Translations under genes and position numbers: made by a program
In this document: positions 7,982-17,389 of the stretch, piece by piece
Numbering within the stretch: position 1 is the first letter of the stretch
Layout: each line of letters opens with the position of its first letter
Assembly (NCBI RefSeq): GCF_036322585.1
Contig: NZ_AP024600.1
Coordinates: 1,674,001-1,738,000 of the forward strand
Source of the DNA: Luteolibacter sp. LG18
GTDB lineage: Bacteria; Verrucomicrobiota; Verrucomicrobiia; Verrucomicrobiales; Akkermansiaceae
DNA: 64,000 nt
Reading direction: 5' to 3'
The notes under the pieces: generated by a model
What the model was told of the DNA's origin: nothing
The model's database searches: none
Seen by the model: the letters and a program-made list of their open reading frames with translations, nothing else

Positions 7982-9343
7982 ATGATGACCACGTTTGCTT
8001 CCTTCAATTTGAATCCCGCCATTGCCAAGGCCATCGACGCCTGCGGCTTTGAGACCCCCACCCCGATCCAGGCCAAGTCGATCCCGATCGTGATGGCCGG
8101 CCGCGACCTGATGGCCTCCTCGCAGACCGGCAGCGGCAAGACCGCGTCGTTCGTGGTGCCGATGCTGCACCGGCTGATGGAGCGTTCCGGCACCGGCCGC
8201 CGCGGCCCGCGCGCGCTCGTCCTGACCCCCACCCGCGAGCTCGCGGTGCAGGTCCAGGAAGAGGTCCGCCGCTTCGGCAAGTTTTCCGGCCTGACCTCCG
8301 GCATCGTCGTCGGCGGTGTCGGCTACGGCCCGCAGTACCAGCTTCTCTCCCGCCCGCTGGACGTGCTGGTGGCTACCCCCGGCCGCCTGATCGACCACCT
8401 CGACCAGAAGAAGGTGGACCTTTCCAACGTCGAGTTCCTCGTCCTGGACGAGGCCGACCGCATGCTGGACATGGGCTTCGTGAAGCCGGTGCGCCGCATC
8501 GCGGGCTACACCCCGGATTCCAAGCAGTCGCTCCTGTTCTCCGCCACGCTGGAGGGCGAGGTCCGCCGCGTCGCCACCGACCTGCTCCGCCAGCCGGAAC
8601 TCGTCGAGCTGGCCGCGAACAAGGTCCGCCACGAGGGCATCGAGCAGAAGCTCTTCCACGTCGACAATGTCGACCACAAGCGCCGCCTCCTCGACCACTG
8701 GCTGGGTGACCGCGAGATCAAGCAGGCCGTCATCTTCACCGGCACCAAGCGCCGGGCCGACCGCCTCGCCAAGTCGCTGGCGCTCAGCGGCCATTCCTGC
8801 GCCGCGCTCCATGGCGACAAGACCCAGGGCCAGCGCAAGCGCACCATCGACCAGATGCGTGACGGCAGCGTGAAGCTCCTCGTCGCCACCGACGTGGCGG
8901 CCCGCGGTCTGGATATCGATGGCATCAGCCACGTGATCAACTACGACCTGCCGATGGTCCCGGAGGACTACATCCACCGCATCGGCCGCACCGGCCGCGC
9001 GGGAGCCACCGGCACCGCCATTTCACTGGTCGCGCCGGAGGATCGCGAAAAACTGCGCGATATCGAAAAGCTCACCGGCAACCGCCTGGTGGGTGAGCAC
9101 CTGAAGGGTGACGAGCCGAAGATCCCGCTCACCGTGGTGATCCCGAAGGCCCCGAAACCGGCGCCCCGCGGTCGCGGCCAGCAGGGCGGCGGACAAGGTG
9201 GCGGACAGGGCCGGGCCCCGCAGGGCAATGGCCAGGGCCGTAACCGCAACGGTGGCGGCGGTCGCCCGGGTGGCCAACCGCAGGGGGGCGGCCGCTCCGA
9301 AAACCGTGGTGGCAGCCGGGGTCCGCGCCCCGCCCGTGCGTAA
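7982..9343 (+). CDS. DEAD-box ATP-dependent RNA helicase (RhlE-like)
   Basis: 453 residues with all core motifs: Q motif (FASFNLNPAIAKAI...TPTPIQ), motif I SSQTGSGKT (Lys about 53), motif II DEAD at 156-159, SAT, and HRIGRTGRAG. The length and spacing fit the RhlE/CsdA group that unwinds structured RNA in ribosome assembly or mRNA turnover. The last 70 residues are a Gly/Arg/Gln-rich low-complexity tail (GQQGGGQGGGQGR repeats), likely disordered and RNA-binding. An ATG at 7985 is an alternative start. It stands alone, 128 bases ahead of the desaturase. Confidence 0.95.
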   Translation: MMTTFASFNLNPAIAKAIDACGFETPTPIQAKSIPIVMAGRDLMASSQTGSGKTASFVVPMLHRLMERSGTGRRGPRALVLTPTRELAVQVQEEVRRFGKFSGLTSGIVVGGVGYGPQYQLLSRPLDVLVATPGRLIDHLDQKKVDLSNVEFLVLDEADRMLDMGFVKPVRRIAGYTPDSKQSLLFSATLEGEVRRVATDLLRQPELVELAANKVRHEGIEQKLFHVDNVDHKRRLLDHWLGDREIKQAVIFTGTKRRADRLAKSLALSGHSCAALHGDKTQGQRKRTIDQMRDGSVKLLVATDVAARGLDIDGISHVINYDLPMVPEDYIHRIGRTGRAGATGTAISLVAPEDREKLRDIEKLTGNRLVGEHLKGDEPKIPLTVVIPKAPKPAPRGRGQQGGGQGGGQGRAPQGNGQGRNRNGGGGRPGGQPQGGGRSENRGGSRGPRPARA

Positions 9344-9471
9344 CTCCCCCCGGTCCCGGGTTCTAATTGTTCGCGACTTTCGCGCCCCCGGCCTTACAGA
9401 TGCCCATGGCTACCTGTGGCCGGGATTGACCCGGGACTCCAAACCCTTTACACGCAGCGATCCTTTTCCTC

Positions 9472-10626
9472 ATGACGAAGCTCCAGATTCCCTTTGAGCG
9501 GGTCAATTGGCTCAATACCGTCTTCCTCGCCATCATCAGCCTGACCGCCGTGGTGGCCGCCCCGATCTACCTCTGGCATCACGGCATGGACTGGTTCCAG
9601 TTCGGCATGATGATGTTCTACATCATCGCCACCGGCATGAGCATCACGCTCGGCTACCACCGGTTGTTCTCCCACCTGTCCTTCAAGGCGAAGTGGCCGA
9701 TCCGGTTCCTGACCCTCGTTTTCGGTGCCTGCGCGTTTGAAAACTCGGCCCTGAACTGGTGCTCCGACCACCGCCGCCACCACAAGCACACGGACCACGA
9801 CGACGATCCGTATGACATCACCAAGGGTTTCTTCTGGGCCCACATCGGCTGGATCCTCTTCAAGCTCAACCCGGAGCCGCCGATGGACAACGTCCAGGAC
9901 CTCCGCAAGGACAAGCTCGTCATGTGGCAGCACCGCTGGGACAAGGTCATCGCCCTCGTGGTCGGCCTGCTGATTCCCGCCGCGCTCGGATTCGTCTGGC
10001 ACAAGTTCGCCAAGGGTGGCGACGGCTACACGGGTGCCCTCGGCGGTTTCCTGCTCGCCGGCGTCCTGCGCGTCTTCCTCGTCCAGCAGAGCACCTTCTT
10101 CATCAACTCGCTCTGCCACTGCATCGGCAGCCAGCCCTACTCCACCCGCTGCAGCGCCCGTGACAGCTTCGTCATGTCGCTCTTCACCTTCGGCGAGGGC
10201 TACCACAACTATCACCACGAGTTCCAGCACGACTACCGCAACGGCGTGAAGGCCTGGAATTTCGATCCGACCAAGTGGGCCATCTGGCTGCTCGCCAAGG
10301 TCGGTCTGGCCAGCGACCTGCGCCGCGTGCCGGCCAGCAAGGTGGTCCTTTCCCAGATCATGGAGGCCCGCCGCAAGGCCGCCGACGAAATGGAGCGCCT
10401 GCTGGCCGCCGACGACCATCCGTGGCGCGACAAGGCGGTGGAGGCCGTTCACGCCCTCAGCGAGCGCCTGGCCGCGAACTACCACGAGCTGGAAGCCGCC
10501 GTCGCCGGTCGTGTCGATCTCTCCCGCAAGGCGCTGCGCCGCTGGAGCAAGGAGACCCGCGAAATGCTCGACCACCTCGCCGAGGTGTGCAAGCTGCCGG
10601 AAGTCAAAGTCCCCGCAACGGCTTGA
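9472..10626 (+). CDS. Fatty acid (acyl-CoA/acyl-lipid Delta9-type) desaturase
   Basis: 384 residues. Three His boxes typical of membrane desaturases are present: HRLFSH at 63-68, HRRHH at 100-104 and HNYHH at 245-249, which together bind the di-iron centre. Hydrophobic segments lie at about 15-60 and 150-205, as expected for an integral membrane enzyme. The family introduces a cis double bond into saturated acyl chains using oxygen and reduced electron carrier. The last 80 residues are an unusual charged, helical extension (MEARRKAADEMERLL...) beyond the catalytic core, possibly coiled coil. The gene is followed by rsgA after 54 bases. Confidence 0.93.
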   Translation: MTKLQIPFERVNWLNTVFLAIISLTAVVAAPIYLWHHGMDWFQFGMMMFYIIATGMSITLGYHRLFSHLSFKAKWPIRFLTLVFGACAFENSALNWCSDHRRHHKHTDHDDDPYDITKGFFWAHIGWILFKLNPEPPMDNVQDLRKDKLVMWQHRWDKVIALVVGLLIPAALGFVWHKFAKGGDGYTGALGGFLLAGVLRVFLVQQSTFFINSLCHCIGSQPYSTRCSARDSFVMSLFTFGEGYHNYHHEFQHDYRNGVKAWNFDPTKWAIWLLAKVGLASDLRRVPASKVVLSQIMEARRKAADEMERLLAADDHPWRDKAVEAVHALSERLAANYHELEAAVAGRVDLSRKALRRWSKETREMLDHLAEVCKLPEVKVPATA

Positions 10627-10680
10627 GCCTGTGCGCTTCGGGTGGACAGTTCCCGGAGCAACCCGTAGAGTGATCCTCGC

Positions 10681-11787
10681 GTGACGTTGCTCCAACTCGG
10701 CTGGAATCCCTTTTTTGAAGAGGCCTTTGCTCCCTACCGGAGCAAGGGCCTTGTTCCTGCCCGCTTGATCCGGGAGACCGCCATCAATTATGGCGCGTTT
10801 CTGGAAGGCGGGGATGAGATCGATGTCGTCCTGTCCGGCAAGGTCTGGCATGACGCCGCCAACGATGCCGAATTGCCCGCCGTGGGCGATTGGGTGGCGG
10901 TCGATCTGGGCGGCGAGAATGAGGAAGCGGTGATCCGCGCCCGGCTGCCGCGCCGCTCGTGTTTCTCCCGGAAGATGCCGGGCAAGAGCTCCGAGGAGCA
11001 GGTCATTGGCGCGAATGTCGATGTCGTGGCCGTGGTCACGGACGCCGGCCCGGACTTCAATCCACGGCGGATGGAGCGCTACTTCACCTTGATCGCCCGC
11101 AGCGGCGCGAAGGCGGTGGTGCTGATGAACAAGGCCGACCTTTTCACCAAGGAGGAGAATGCCGAGGCCGCCGCCGTGCTCGCCGCGCTCTGCCCGGAGG
11201 CGGACATCCACATCACCAGCGCCCTGAACCGGAAGGGGCTCCATGTCCTGAAGTCCTACCTCAAGAAGGGCTCCACCATGTGCGTGGTCGGCTCCAGCGG
11301 CGTGGGCAAGTCCACCTTGGTCAACCAGCTATACGGCGATGAGTGGCAGTGGACCGGCGATTGCAACGAGGTCACCGGCAAGGGCCGCCACACCACCACC
11401 TCCCGCGAGCTGGTGCCGCTGCCCGGGAACGGGATGCTCATCGACAATCCCGGGATGCGGGAGATCCAGATGTGGACGGACGAGCAGACGCTGCGCGAGA
11501 GCTTCGCGGACGTCGAGGCGCTGTCCCATGACTGCAAGTTCGCCGATTGCCGCCACCAGAAGGACGCCGGCTGCGCCATCCGCGGCGCGGTGGAGGCCGG
11601 GACGCTGGAGCTTGGCCGCTATGAAAGTTTCCTGCAGCTCGAGGACGAGATCGCCGAGCTGCGGCGGCGCGCGAAGAAGCGCCAGATGTCCGTGGAGCGG
11701 TGGGCGAAGCGGAACCACCGGGTGAAGGCCCGGAATCTGAACGACCGCATCCAGTTGGAGAAAGACGAGCGCGGCGACTGGCGTTGA
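10681..11787 (+). CDS. rsgA: Ribosome small subunit-dependent GTPase A
   Basis: 368 residues from a GTG at 10681. The circularly permuted GTPase order is clear: G4 NKADL (about 150) precedes G1 GSSGVGKST (204-212) and G3 DNPGMRE. An N-terminal OB-like region (VVLSGKVWHD...PAVGDWVAVDL) and a C-terminal zinc motif (Cys285, Cys290, His292, Cys298) complete the family. RsgA checks late maturation of the 30S subunit and releases RbfA. The C-terminal 50 residues are basic and helical. Confidence 0.95.
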   Translation: MTLLQLGWNPFFEEAFAPYRSKGLVPARLIRETAINYGAFLEGGDEIDVVLSGKVWHDAANDAELPAVGDWVAVDLGGENEEAVIRARLPRRSCFSRKMPGKSSEEQVIGANVDVVAVVTDAGPDFNPRRMERYFTLIARSGAKAVVLMNKADLFTKEENAEAAAVLAALCPEADIHITSALNRKGLHVLKSYLKKGSTMCVVGSSGVGKSTLVNQLYGDEWQWTGDCNEVTGKGRHTTTSRELVPLPGNGMLIDNPGMREIQMWTDEQTLRESFADVEALSHDCKFADCRHQKDAGCAIRGAVEAGTLELGRYESFLQLEDEIAELRRRAKKRQMSVERWAKRNHRVKARNLNDRIQLEKDERGDWR

Positions 11788-11977
11788 GAGGGGTGTTCGC
11801 CGGTTCGACCCCGTGATTCGCGAGATTATCGCAACTCCGAGTGGTGGCCGGGGTTTACAAGCAGTTGCAAGACAGCCGGTAGGCATTGGGGCGGGGGAGA
11901 TATCCCGCGTTGCCATATGCTTGGTTTTGGCTAAAGTCCGCCGCTTTCTCTGTTTGTCGCATCAACCCTCTCCTGCC

Positions 11978-14254
11978 ATGACACCTCCCAAACGGCCGGT
12001 CCCGCCACCGCGTCCCCAAGTGCCGCCCGCCGGCAATTCCCGTCACGCCATCCAGGCGGAATACAAGAAACGGGAACAGCAGGCCCAGATCCGCACGGTG
12101 CTGCTTTCCATCATCGCCCTCGGCGGGGTGTGGATCGGGCTCCAGAAGTTCGGCATCACGAAGAAGTTCATTTCCAGCGCCGCCCCGGCCGAGCAAACGG
12201 CCAAGAAGAAGCGCCTGGGTTCCGGTGCCGTCTCGGGCGACCACGAATCCGAGGTCGGCTACGCGGACTTGTTCAAGAACCCGCTGCCGGCGACTACCCC
12301 CGGCAGCAAGGGCACGACTGCTTCGGCGAACGGCACGGACACCGCCGGTGGCTCGTCCAGTGGCGGCACCGCCTCCGGCGAAACCCACGGCACGGTCGGC
12401 GAGGTGCTGGCTGCCAACGACGATGACGTTTTCGGTGACTCGATCCTGCCGCTGGCCGGTCAGGACGCCACCCGCGAGATCACGCTCAAGAAGGACCGCG
12501 AGTTCCTGGAACGTGCGGTCACCGAAGGCGCGTGGGCGAGCTACCGCAAGCTGATGGGCCGCTCGATGGACGCCGCGGTGGCGACCATGCGCCTTGGCGA
12601 TGGCCGGAACCGCTACGATGAGTTCTGGAAGACCCCGATGTTCTACCAGGCCTTCCTGCGCTGGCAGGTGCTCGGCCGGTTCTCTCCGCAGGACATCCAT
12701 GACGTGACCCACGACACCCGCGCGCGGGACATGATCACCTGGGTGATGAACACCCCGGAGAAAATGGAGGAGATCCTCCTCACGGTGCGTCCGGAGGACG
12801 ACAAGCAGAAGGTCATGGTGTTCTTGAAGGACGCCTGGACCGCGAAGGAGGACGTCGCGAAGAAGTACTTCAACCTCGCCTTGGCCACCGCCGTGGTCTT
12901 CGACAAGCCGATGACCGCCAAGAACCCGGGCGGCGAGAAGGATTACTCCGCGGAGCTCTCGATCGACCCGCTCGTCCGCTACCTCTGGTACATCGAAAAG
13001 GACGAGAAGGGGAAGATGGTGGGGCCGATCGACCGCCTGCCCGCCCGCGATCTCGTCTACGTTGTCTGCGCGCCGGTGATCCAGTCCGAGCTGGATTGGG
13101 CGGTGAACAAAATGCACCTCAGCCGGAAGAACTGGGGCGATGCCTATGGCATGATCAACTACCTCATGGAGCGCGCCGTGAAGGGCATCAATCCCTACAA
13201 GGAATACACCTTCGCCGAGATCCTGAAGGAAGGCGGCATCTGCGGCGACCAGTCCTATTTCTGCGCGAACACCGCGCGCGCCAATGGCATCCCGGCGATG
13301 GTCTTCGCCGGTGAAACCGACCTCGGCGGCCACGCCTGGGTGGCGCTCAAGGTGAAGGACGACGAATGGACCACGAGCGTGGGCCGCATCGGCGGCGTGT
13401 CGAAGGGCCAGACGGACAACCCGCAGGTGGGCGGTGGCATCACCGAGCAGGAGGTCTGGCAGTGGAACGACCGCGACCACCAGAGCGCCGTGATCACCCT
13501 CGGCGTGTTCCGTCACCTGTGGCTGACGGATTACTACACCGCCCAGGGCAAGAAGGAGATGGCCGCGGAGGTCGTGCGCCTCGCGAACACCGTCGGCCGC
13601 TCGTTCGTCGAGACCTGGACGAAGCTCTACGGCGTGATGGAGGACGAGACCGGCGCTAAGGATCCGAAGTCCAGTGAGGTCTACGATGCTTGGAAGAAGT
13701 TCGCCTCCGACATGCGCCGCGAGTTCCGCGAGAACCCGCGGATGGCCGCGCTCGCCGCCAAGGCCGAGACCGAGCATGTCTTCCCCTACGGCAGTGAGAA
13801 CGATGCCAAGACCGCGTTCCTGCGCGAGCGCCGCCGCGACGAGCGCAACCAGTCCGAGCAGAAGGACCTGATCGCCGAATCGCTGAAGCGCGAGGCCGAG
13901 ATCATCCTCAAGCGCGGCTCGGCGACCGCGAAGAAGGACATCGAGCACCTCTACGATCCAGCGCTGCGCGAGTATGGGGGCAGCATCACCGGCTTCAAGA
14001 TGATCATGGCCGATTACTTCGGCTACATGAAGGACGATCCGGAAATGGCGAAGAAGGCCGTCCGCGACATCGAGCTGGCGTTCAACCGCGTCGTGAAGAG
14101 CGATTCCGGCAACTGGTTCCGCACCAAGACCGAGGCGGGCATCGTCACCACCATCGCCGGGTACTACCGCCAGGTCGGTGAAGAGGACCGCGCGAAACTC
14201 CTCGAGAAGCGCTACGAGCGCGAGATGGCGAAGGCCGAGCGGGACGCGCTCTGA
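11978..14254 (+). CDS. Membrane-anchored transglutaminase-like domain protein
   Basis: 758 residues from the ATG at 11978, which follows about 190 bases of non-coding sequence; the open frame extends upstream but with unlikely composition. After a Pro-rich basic start, one membrane segment (about 38-56, IRTVLLSIIALGGVWIGL) is followed by a Gly/Ser/Thr linker to about 145. Cys422 in GGICGDQSYFCANTARANGIPA and His452 in LGGHAWVALK match the Cys and His of the transglutaminase/papain-like catalytic triad. The C-terminal 250 residues are charged and helical, possibly TPR-like. The substrate is unknown; the topology suggests a periplasmic peptidase or cross-linker. A strong terminator follows the gene. 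Confidence 0.8.
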   Translation: MTPPKRPVPPPRPQVPPAGNSRHAIQAEYKKREQQAQIRTVLLSIIALGGVWIGLQKFGITKKFISSAAPAEQTAKKKRLGSGAVSGDHESEVGYADLFKNPLPATTPGSKGTTASANGTDTAGGSSSGGTASGETHGTVGEVLAANDDDVFGDSILPLAGQDATREITLKKDREFLERAVTEGAWASYRKLMGRSMDAAVATMRLGDGRNRYDEFWKTPMFYQAFLRWQVLGRFSPQDIHDVTHDTRARDMITWVMNTPEKMEEILLTVRPEDDKQKVMVFLKDAWTAKEDVAKKYFNLALATAVVFDKPMTAKNPGGEKDYSAELSIDPLVRYLWYIEKDEKGKMVGPIDRLPARDLVYVVCAPVIQSELDWAVNKMHLSRKNWGDAYGMINYLMERAVKGINPYKEYTFAEILKEGGICGDQSYFCANTARANGIPAMVFAGETDLGGHAWVALKVKDDEWTTSVGRIGGVSKGQTDNPQVGGGITEQEVWQWNDRDHQSAVITLGVFRHLWLTDYYTAQGKKEMAAEVVRLANTVGRSFVETWTKLYGVMEDETGAKDPKSSEVYDAWKKFASDMRREFRENPRMAALAAKAETEHVFPYGSENDAKTAFLRERRRDERNQSEQKDLIAESLKREAEIILKRGSATAKKDIEHLYDPALREYGGSITGFKMIMADYFGYMKDDPEMAKKAVRDIELAFNRVVKSDSGNWFRTKTEAGIVTTIAGYYRQVGEEDRAKLLEKRYEREMAKAERDAL

Positions 14255-14276
14255 ATGTCTCCTTTCTCCTCCGAAG

Positions 14277-14307
14277 GCCCGGCGGACGAGCTCCGCCGGG
14301 CTTTTTT
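14277..14307 (+). terminator. Rho-independent terminator after the transglutaminase gene
   Basis: A perfect 10-base-pair GC stem (GCCCGGCGGA with TCCGCCGGGC), a five-base loop and then six T residues, starting 23 bases after the stop codon. This is a textbook intrinsic terminator. The nested-palindrome element B begins immediately after the T-tract. Confidence 0.93.
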
Positions 14308-14444
14308 GTAGCTGAAAGCTCTGCTTTCAGAATGTAGGGGGAAGCTCCCGCTTTCCCTCTTCGTGGAGAGGACATCGCTCGGCCTATCCGCCCCCCGCCA
14401 ACTGGAGCTGGCGGAGACCTTTCGAAAGCAGGGCTTTCGACCAC
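14308..14444. repeat. GTAGC-type nested-palindrome element B
   Basis: About 137 bases beginning GTAGCTGAAAGCTCTGCTTT. The far end (CGAAAGCAGGGCTTTCGACC) is its imperfect reverse complement, and each end is itself a hairpin (GAAAGC..GCTTTC). Near the right end lies the hairpin CCGCCAACTGGAGCTGGCGG, which also occurs in element D at 19737. It directly abuts the terminator of the transglutaminase gene and ends just before the methyltransferase gene. Confidence 0.75.
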
Positions 14445-14486
14445 ATTGGCTTGGCAGCGGGGGAAAGGGGCCCTTTGTTGGCAGCC

Positions 14487-15521
14487 ATGATGGAAGTCGA
14501 TCTGACCCGCCTGCCCGATGCCGATCCGATCCGGGCCTACCGTTACCGGGATGGTCTCTATGGCGCGGACCTGGTGACGGCGGCGCTGGTGCACCTCGAT
14601 TTCTTCACGTGGCTGGGCGAGCATCCGTCGGATCTGGCGGGGATCTGCGCGCACTTCGGGTTCGCGGCCACGCGTCCGGCGGACGTGATGATGACCTTGT
14701 TCGCCGCGAACGGGTTCGTGCGCTCGGAGGGCGGAGTGTTCCATCTCACGGACAGCGGCCGGATCGCCCTGACCGGCGGCTCGCCATGGTCGCTGGCCCC
14801 TTACTACGCCTCACTCAAAGACCGTCCGATCACCAAGGATTACCTGAAGGTACTGGCGACCGGAAAACCCGCGAACTGGGGCAGCTACAACGCGGGCGAC
14901 TGGCACAAGTCGATGGAGGACGATGCGTTCGCGCGCCTGTTCACCGCGGCGATGGATTGCCGCGGCGTGCTGCTGGGGCCGGCCATGGCGAAGGCGCTCG
15001 ATCTTTCGGGGTTCACGCGGGTGCTGGACATCGGCGGCGGCTCCGGGATCTACGCCTGCTCGCTGGTGGCGAACCATCCGCATCTCTCCGGAGTGGTGTT
15101 CGACCAGGCCTCGGTCGAGCGGATCGCGCGCCAGCGGGTTTCAGAGCTGGGGTACGGCGAGCGTGTGGAGGTGGTGGCGGGCGACATGTTCCGCGATCCG
15201 TTGCCGCAGGACTGCGATCTGCATCTGTTCTCGAATGTCCTGCACGATTGGGACGAGCCGGAGGTCCGCGAGCTGCTGGCCTCGTCCTTCCGGGCGCTGA
15301 AGCCCGGTGGCATGCTCATCCTCCACGATGCCTTCATCCACGCCGACAAGGCCGGGCCGCTGCCGGTGGCCGAGTATTCCGCGCTGCTGATGCACTCCAC
15401 CCAGGGGAAATGTTACTCCACCGGCGAGTACGAGGCCCTGCTGGCGGAGGCCGGATTCCACGGCTTCACCTATCAGGACACCGCCGCCGACCGCGGCGTG
15501 ATGACGGCGCTGAAGCCGTGA
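14487..15521 (+). CDS. SAM-dependent O-methyltransferase (ASMT-like)
   Basis: 344 residues from the ATG at 14487; a second ATG follows directly at 14490 and a TTG at 14451 is possible. An N-terminal winged-helix-type dimerisation region (residues about 15-95) precedes a class I methyltransferase domain with motif I VLDIGGGSGIY (about 179-189), acidic loop VVFDQ, and motif LFSNVLHDWDE, which is close to the hydroxyneurotene/acetylserotonin O-methyltransferase family. Such enzymes methylate hydroxyl groups of small, often aromatic or carotenoid-like, substrates. No biosynthetic cluster surrounds it, so the substrate is unknown. Confidence 0.88.
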   Translation: MMEVDLTRLPDADPIRAYRYRDGLYGADLVTAALVHLDFFTWLGEHPSDLAGICAHFGFAATRPADVMMTLFAANGFVRSEGGVFHLTDSGRIALTGGSPWSLAPYYASLKDRPITKDYLKVLATGKPANWGSYNAGDWHKSMEDDAFARLFTAAMDCRGVLLGPAMAKALDLSGFTRVLDIGGGSGIYACSLVANHPHLSGVVFDQASVERIARQRVSELGYGERVEVVAGDMFRDPLPQDCDLHLFSNVLHDWDEPEVRELLASSFRALKPGGMLILHDAFIHADKAGPLPVAEYSALLMHSTQGKCYSTGEYEALLAEAGFHGFTYQDTAADRGVMTALKP

Positions 15522-15522
15522 C

Positions 15523-15628
15523 GTAGCGCGAAGCTGAGCTTCGCGTGCGGGAAACGGCCTGATGCGAACCGGGGTCCCCTTTTTGGGAAAGGGCCGGGAG
15601 CAGCACGCGAAGCCAAGCTTCGCGCTAC
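15523..15628. repeat. GTAGC...GCTAC nested-palindrome element C
   Basis: A 106-base element between the convergent methyltransferase and glycogen synthase genes. The left end GTAGCGCGAAGCTGAGCTTC and the right end are reverse complements over about 25 bases with two mismatches. Each arm is also a hairpin (GCGAAGC..GCTTCGC). It starts one base after the methyltransferase stop and may terminate transcription from both sides. Confidence 0.8.
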
Positions 15629-15638
15629 CTGATTCCCC

Positions 15639-17201
15639 TTACGCCGAGCGCTTCGAGATCTTGCTGGGCACCACGTTGTCCGGTTCCGCGGCTTCGGCGC
15701 AGTGGCCGGTGACGGTGCGGCCGAGCATGGCCTCGTAGCGCTGGATGTAGGCGGAGGCGGTGGCCTCGTGGTTGAAGCGCTGGTTGGACTCCCGCATCAC
15801 CCGGGCGAGCTGGCGTTCGCGTACCTCCACGGGTTGGGCATGGAACCTCAGCGCCTCCTCCACGGCCCAGCGCAGGCCGCCGGGATCGAAGATCTTGAAC
15901 AGGAAGCCGTTGCCTTCGTCGTTGGCTACGTTCATTTCCTCCACGGTGTCGTGCAGGCCGCCGGTGTCGTGGGCGATGGTGAGGCTGCCGTACTTCGGCG
16001 CGATCATCTGCGGCAGGCCGCAGGGCTCGAACGAGGACGGCATGAAGATGAAGTCGCTGGCGGCATAGCCGACATGGGACAGCGTCTCGCAGAAGTCCCG
16101 CACGGCGACGCGTTCCTGGAGCCCGTGCATCGCCACGATGCGTTGGAAATGGTGCTGGTAGGCACCGCTGGCGACCACCGCGATCTGCAGGCCGCTGTGG
16201 GCGTGGTCCGCCACCAGCTTGTAGAGGATCTCGGTGAGGAGCTGGCAGCCCTTCTGGACCGGGTCGAGGCGGGACGGCCAGAAGAACAGCGGCGCGTCCG
16301 GGTCGAGCTTGAGGCCGAGCTGGGCCTGGAAGGCCAGCTTGTTGGCGCGTTTGCCTTCGATCACATCCTTCGGCCCGTAGGAGTGGGGCAGGCAGGGATC
16401 GGTGGCGGGGTCGAAGACGGCGTCCGGGGCATTGAGGATGCCGCTGGCGTGGCCGCTGTGGAACTTGGCCCGGAGCTCGTTGCGGATCGGGTCCGGGACG
16501 AAGCCGTGGCAGCCGTCCACCACCTCGTGGAGGAAGGTCGGGCTCACCGTGTTCACATGGCTGGCGGCGAAGATGCCGCTGGTGAGCAGGTCCACCGGGT
16601 TCTCGCCACGGCTTTCCTCGTAGCTGTACGGCGTGCGGCGGTAGTAGAGGTGCTGCCAGAAGTCCGCGGCATCGATGCCGCGGTCCTCGATCTGGGCGAG
16701 CGTGCGGTGCTCGCTGTGGATGTTGTGGACGGTGAAGAGGCAGGGAATGCCGTGGCGCTTCGCCACGCCCGGGATCAGGCCGGTCATCCAGTCGTTGCAG
16801 TGGATCAGGTCCGGCCGCACCTGCGGGATGGTGTGGTTGATCACCTCGCGCTGGAAGGCGAGGGCGATCAGGTGGTTCTCCGCGCCGTAGACCGTGTTGC
16901 GGTGATAGAACACGCGGTCCTCCGCCAGATGGATGCGCTGTTCCGGCAGGGATCGGCTGACCTTCTCATACTCATGGGCCAGCACGCTCTCCACATCGAG
17001 GTGGAACATCCGGCGGTAGTTCGGCAGGGCCACATGGACGTCCGCGCCCTGGTCGTAGAGCGCCTTCACCAGTGAGGCGGATACATCCGCCAGGCCCCCG
17101 GCTTTCGCGCACATCCGTTGGGCGAGATTGCCCATTCCTTCCGGGAGATAAGTGATCTCCGGCGTGACGACGAGAATGCGGGGGCGGTGGGTCGGGGTCA
17201 T
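15639..17201 (-). CDS. glgA: Glycogen synthase (GT5, ADP-glucose type)
   Basis: 520 residues from the ATG at 17201. Glycosyltransferase family 5 features include an N-terminal RILVVTPEITYLP, the K-x-G-G-L acceptor/donor loop as AKAGGLADV, PDLIHCNDWMTGLIPG, FTVHNI, and the C-terminal SSFEPCGLPQMIAPKYGSLTIAHDTGGLHDTV. GlgA elongates alpha-1,4-glucan from ADP-glucose. Compared with the usual E.aPf.K.GGLgDV start, about 12 extra residues (EGMGNLAQRMCA) sit between the first strand and the KAGGL loop. It is transcribed alone and diverges from the MscS-type channel gene. Confidence 0.9.
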   Translation of the reverse strand: MTPTHRPRILVVTPEITYLPEGMGNLAQRMCAKAGGLADVSASLVKALYDQGADVHVALPNYRRMFHLDVESVLAHEYEKVSRSLPEQRIHLAEDRVFYHRNTVYGAENHLIALAFQREVINHTIPQVRPDLIHCNDWMTGLIPGVAKRHGIPCLFTVHNIHSEHRTLAQIEDRGIDAADFWQHLYYRRTPYSYEESRGENPVDLLTSGIFAASHVNTVSPTFLHEVVDGCHGFVPDPIRNELRAKFHSGHASGILNAPDAVFDPATDPCLPHSYGPKDVIEGKRANKLAFQAQLGLKLDPDAPLFFWPSRLDPVQKGCQLLTEILYKLVADHAHSGLQIAVVASGAYQHHFQRIVAMHGLQERVAVRDFCETLSHVGYAASDFIFMPSSFEPCGLPQMIAPKYGSLTIAHDTGGLHDTVEEMNVANDEGNGFLFKIFDPGGLRWAVEEALRFHAQPVEVRERQLARVMRESNQRFNHEATASAYIQRYEAMLGRTVTGHCAEAAEPDNVVPSKISKRSA

Positions 17202-17389
17202 CCGAGGCAAGGGGGTTTCTATCAGCGATAGGCGAGGCGGTGGAAGATCGCAAGAATTGTCGCGTCCGCTCGAAAAAGAGAACGTGGTTGCTTGGCCGTA
17301 TGCATTTCCATGTGGCTTCGCTGCGGGATATGGGTCAAAAGTTAGGGTTACGGCAAATTGTTTCAGCAGGCTGAATTGTCGTTTTGGTT

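Noticed and set aside
9143-9340. GGC/CAG-rich tandem sequence at the end of the helicase gene
   Set aside because: It encodes the Gly/Arg/Gln-rich tail common in RhlE-type helicases and is in frame; not a separate repeat element.
9448-11244. A 598-codon minus-strand open frame across the desaturase and rsgA
   Set aside because: It crosses two well supported genes and has no recognisable features.
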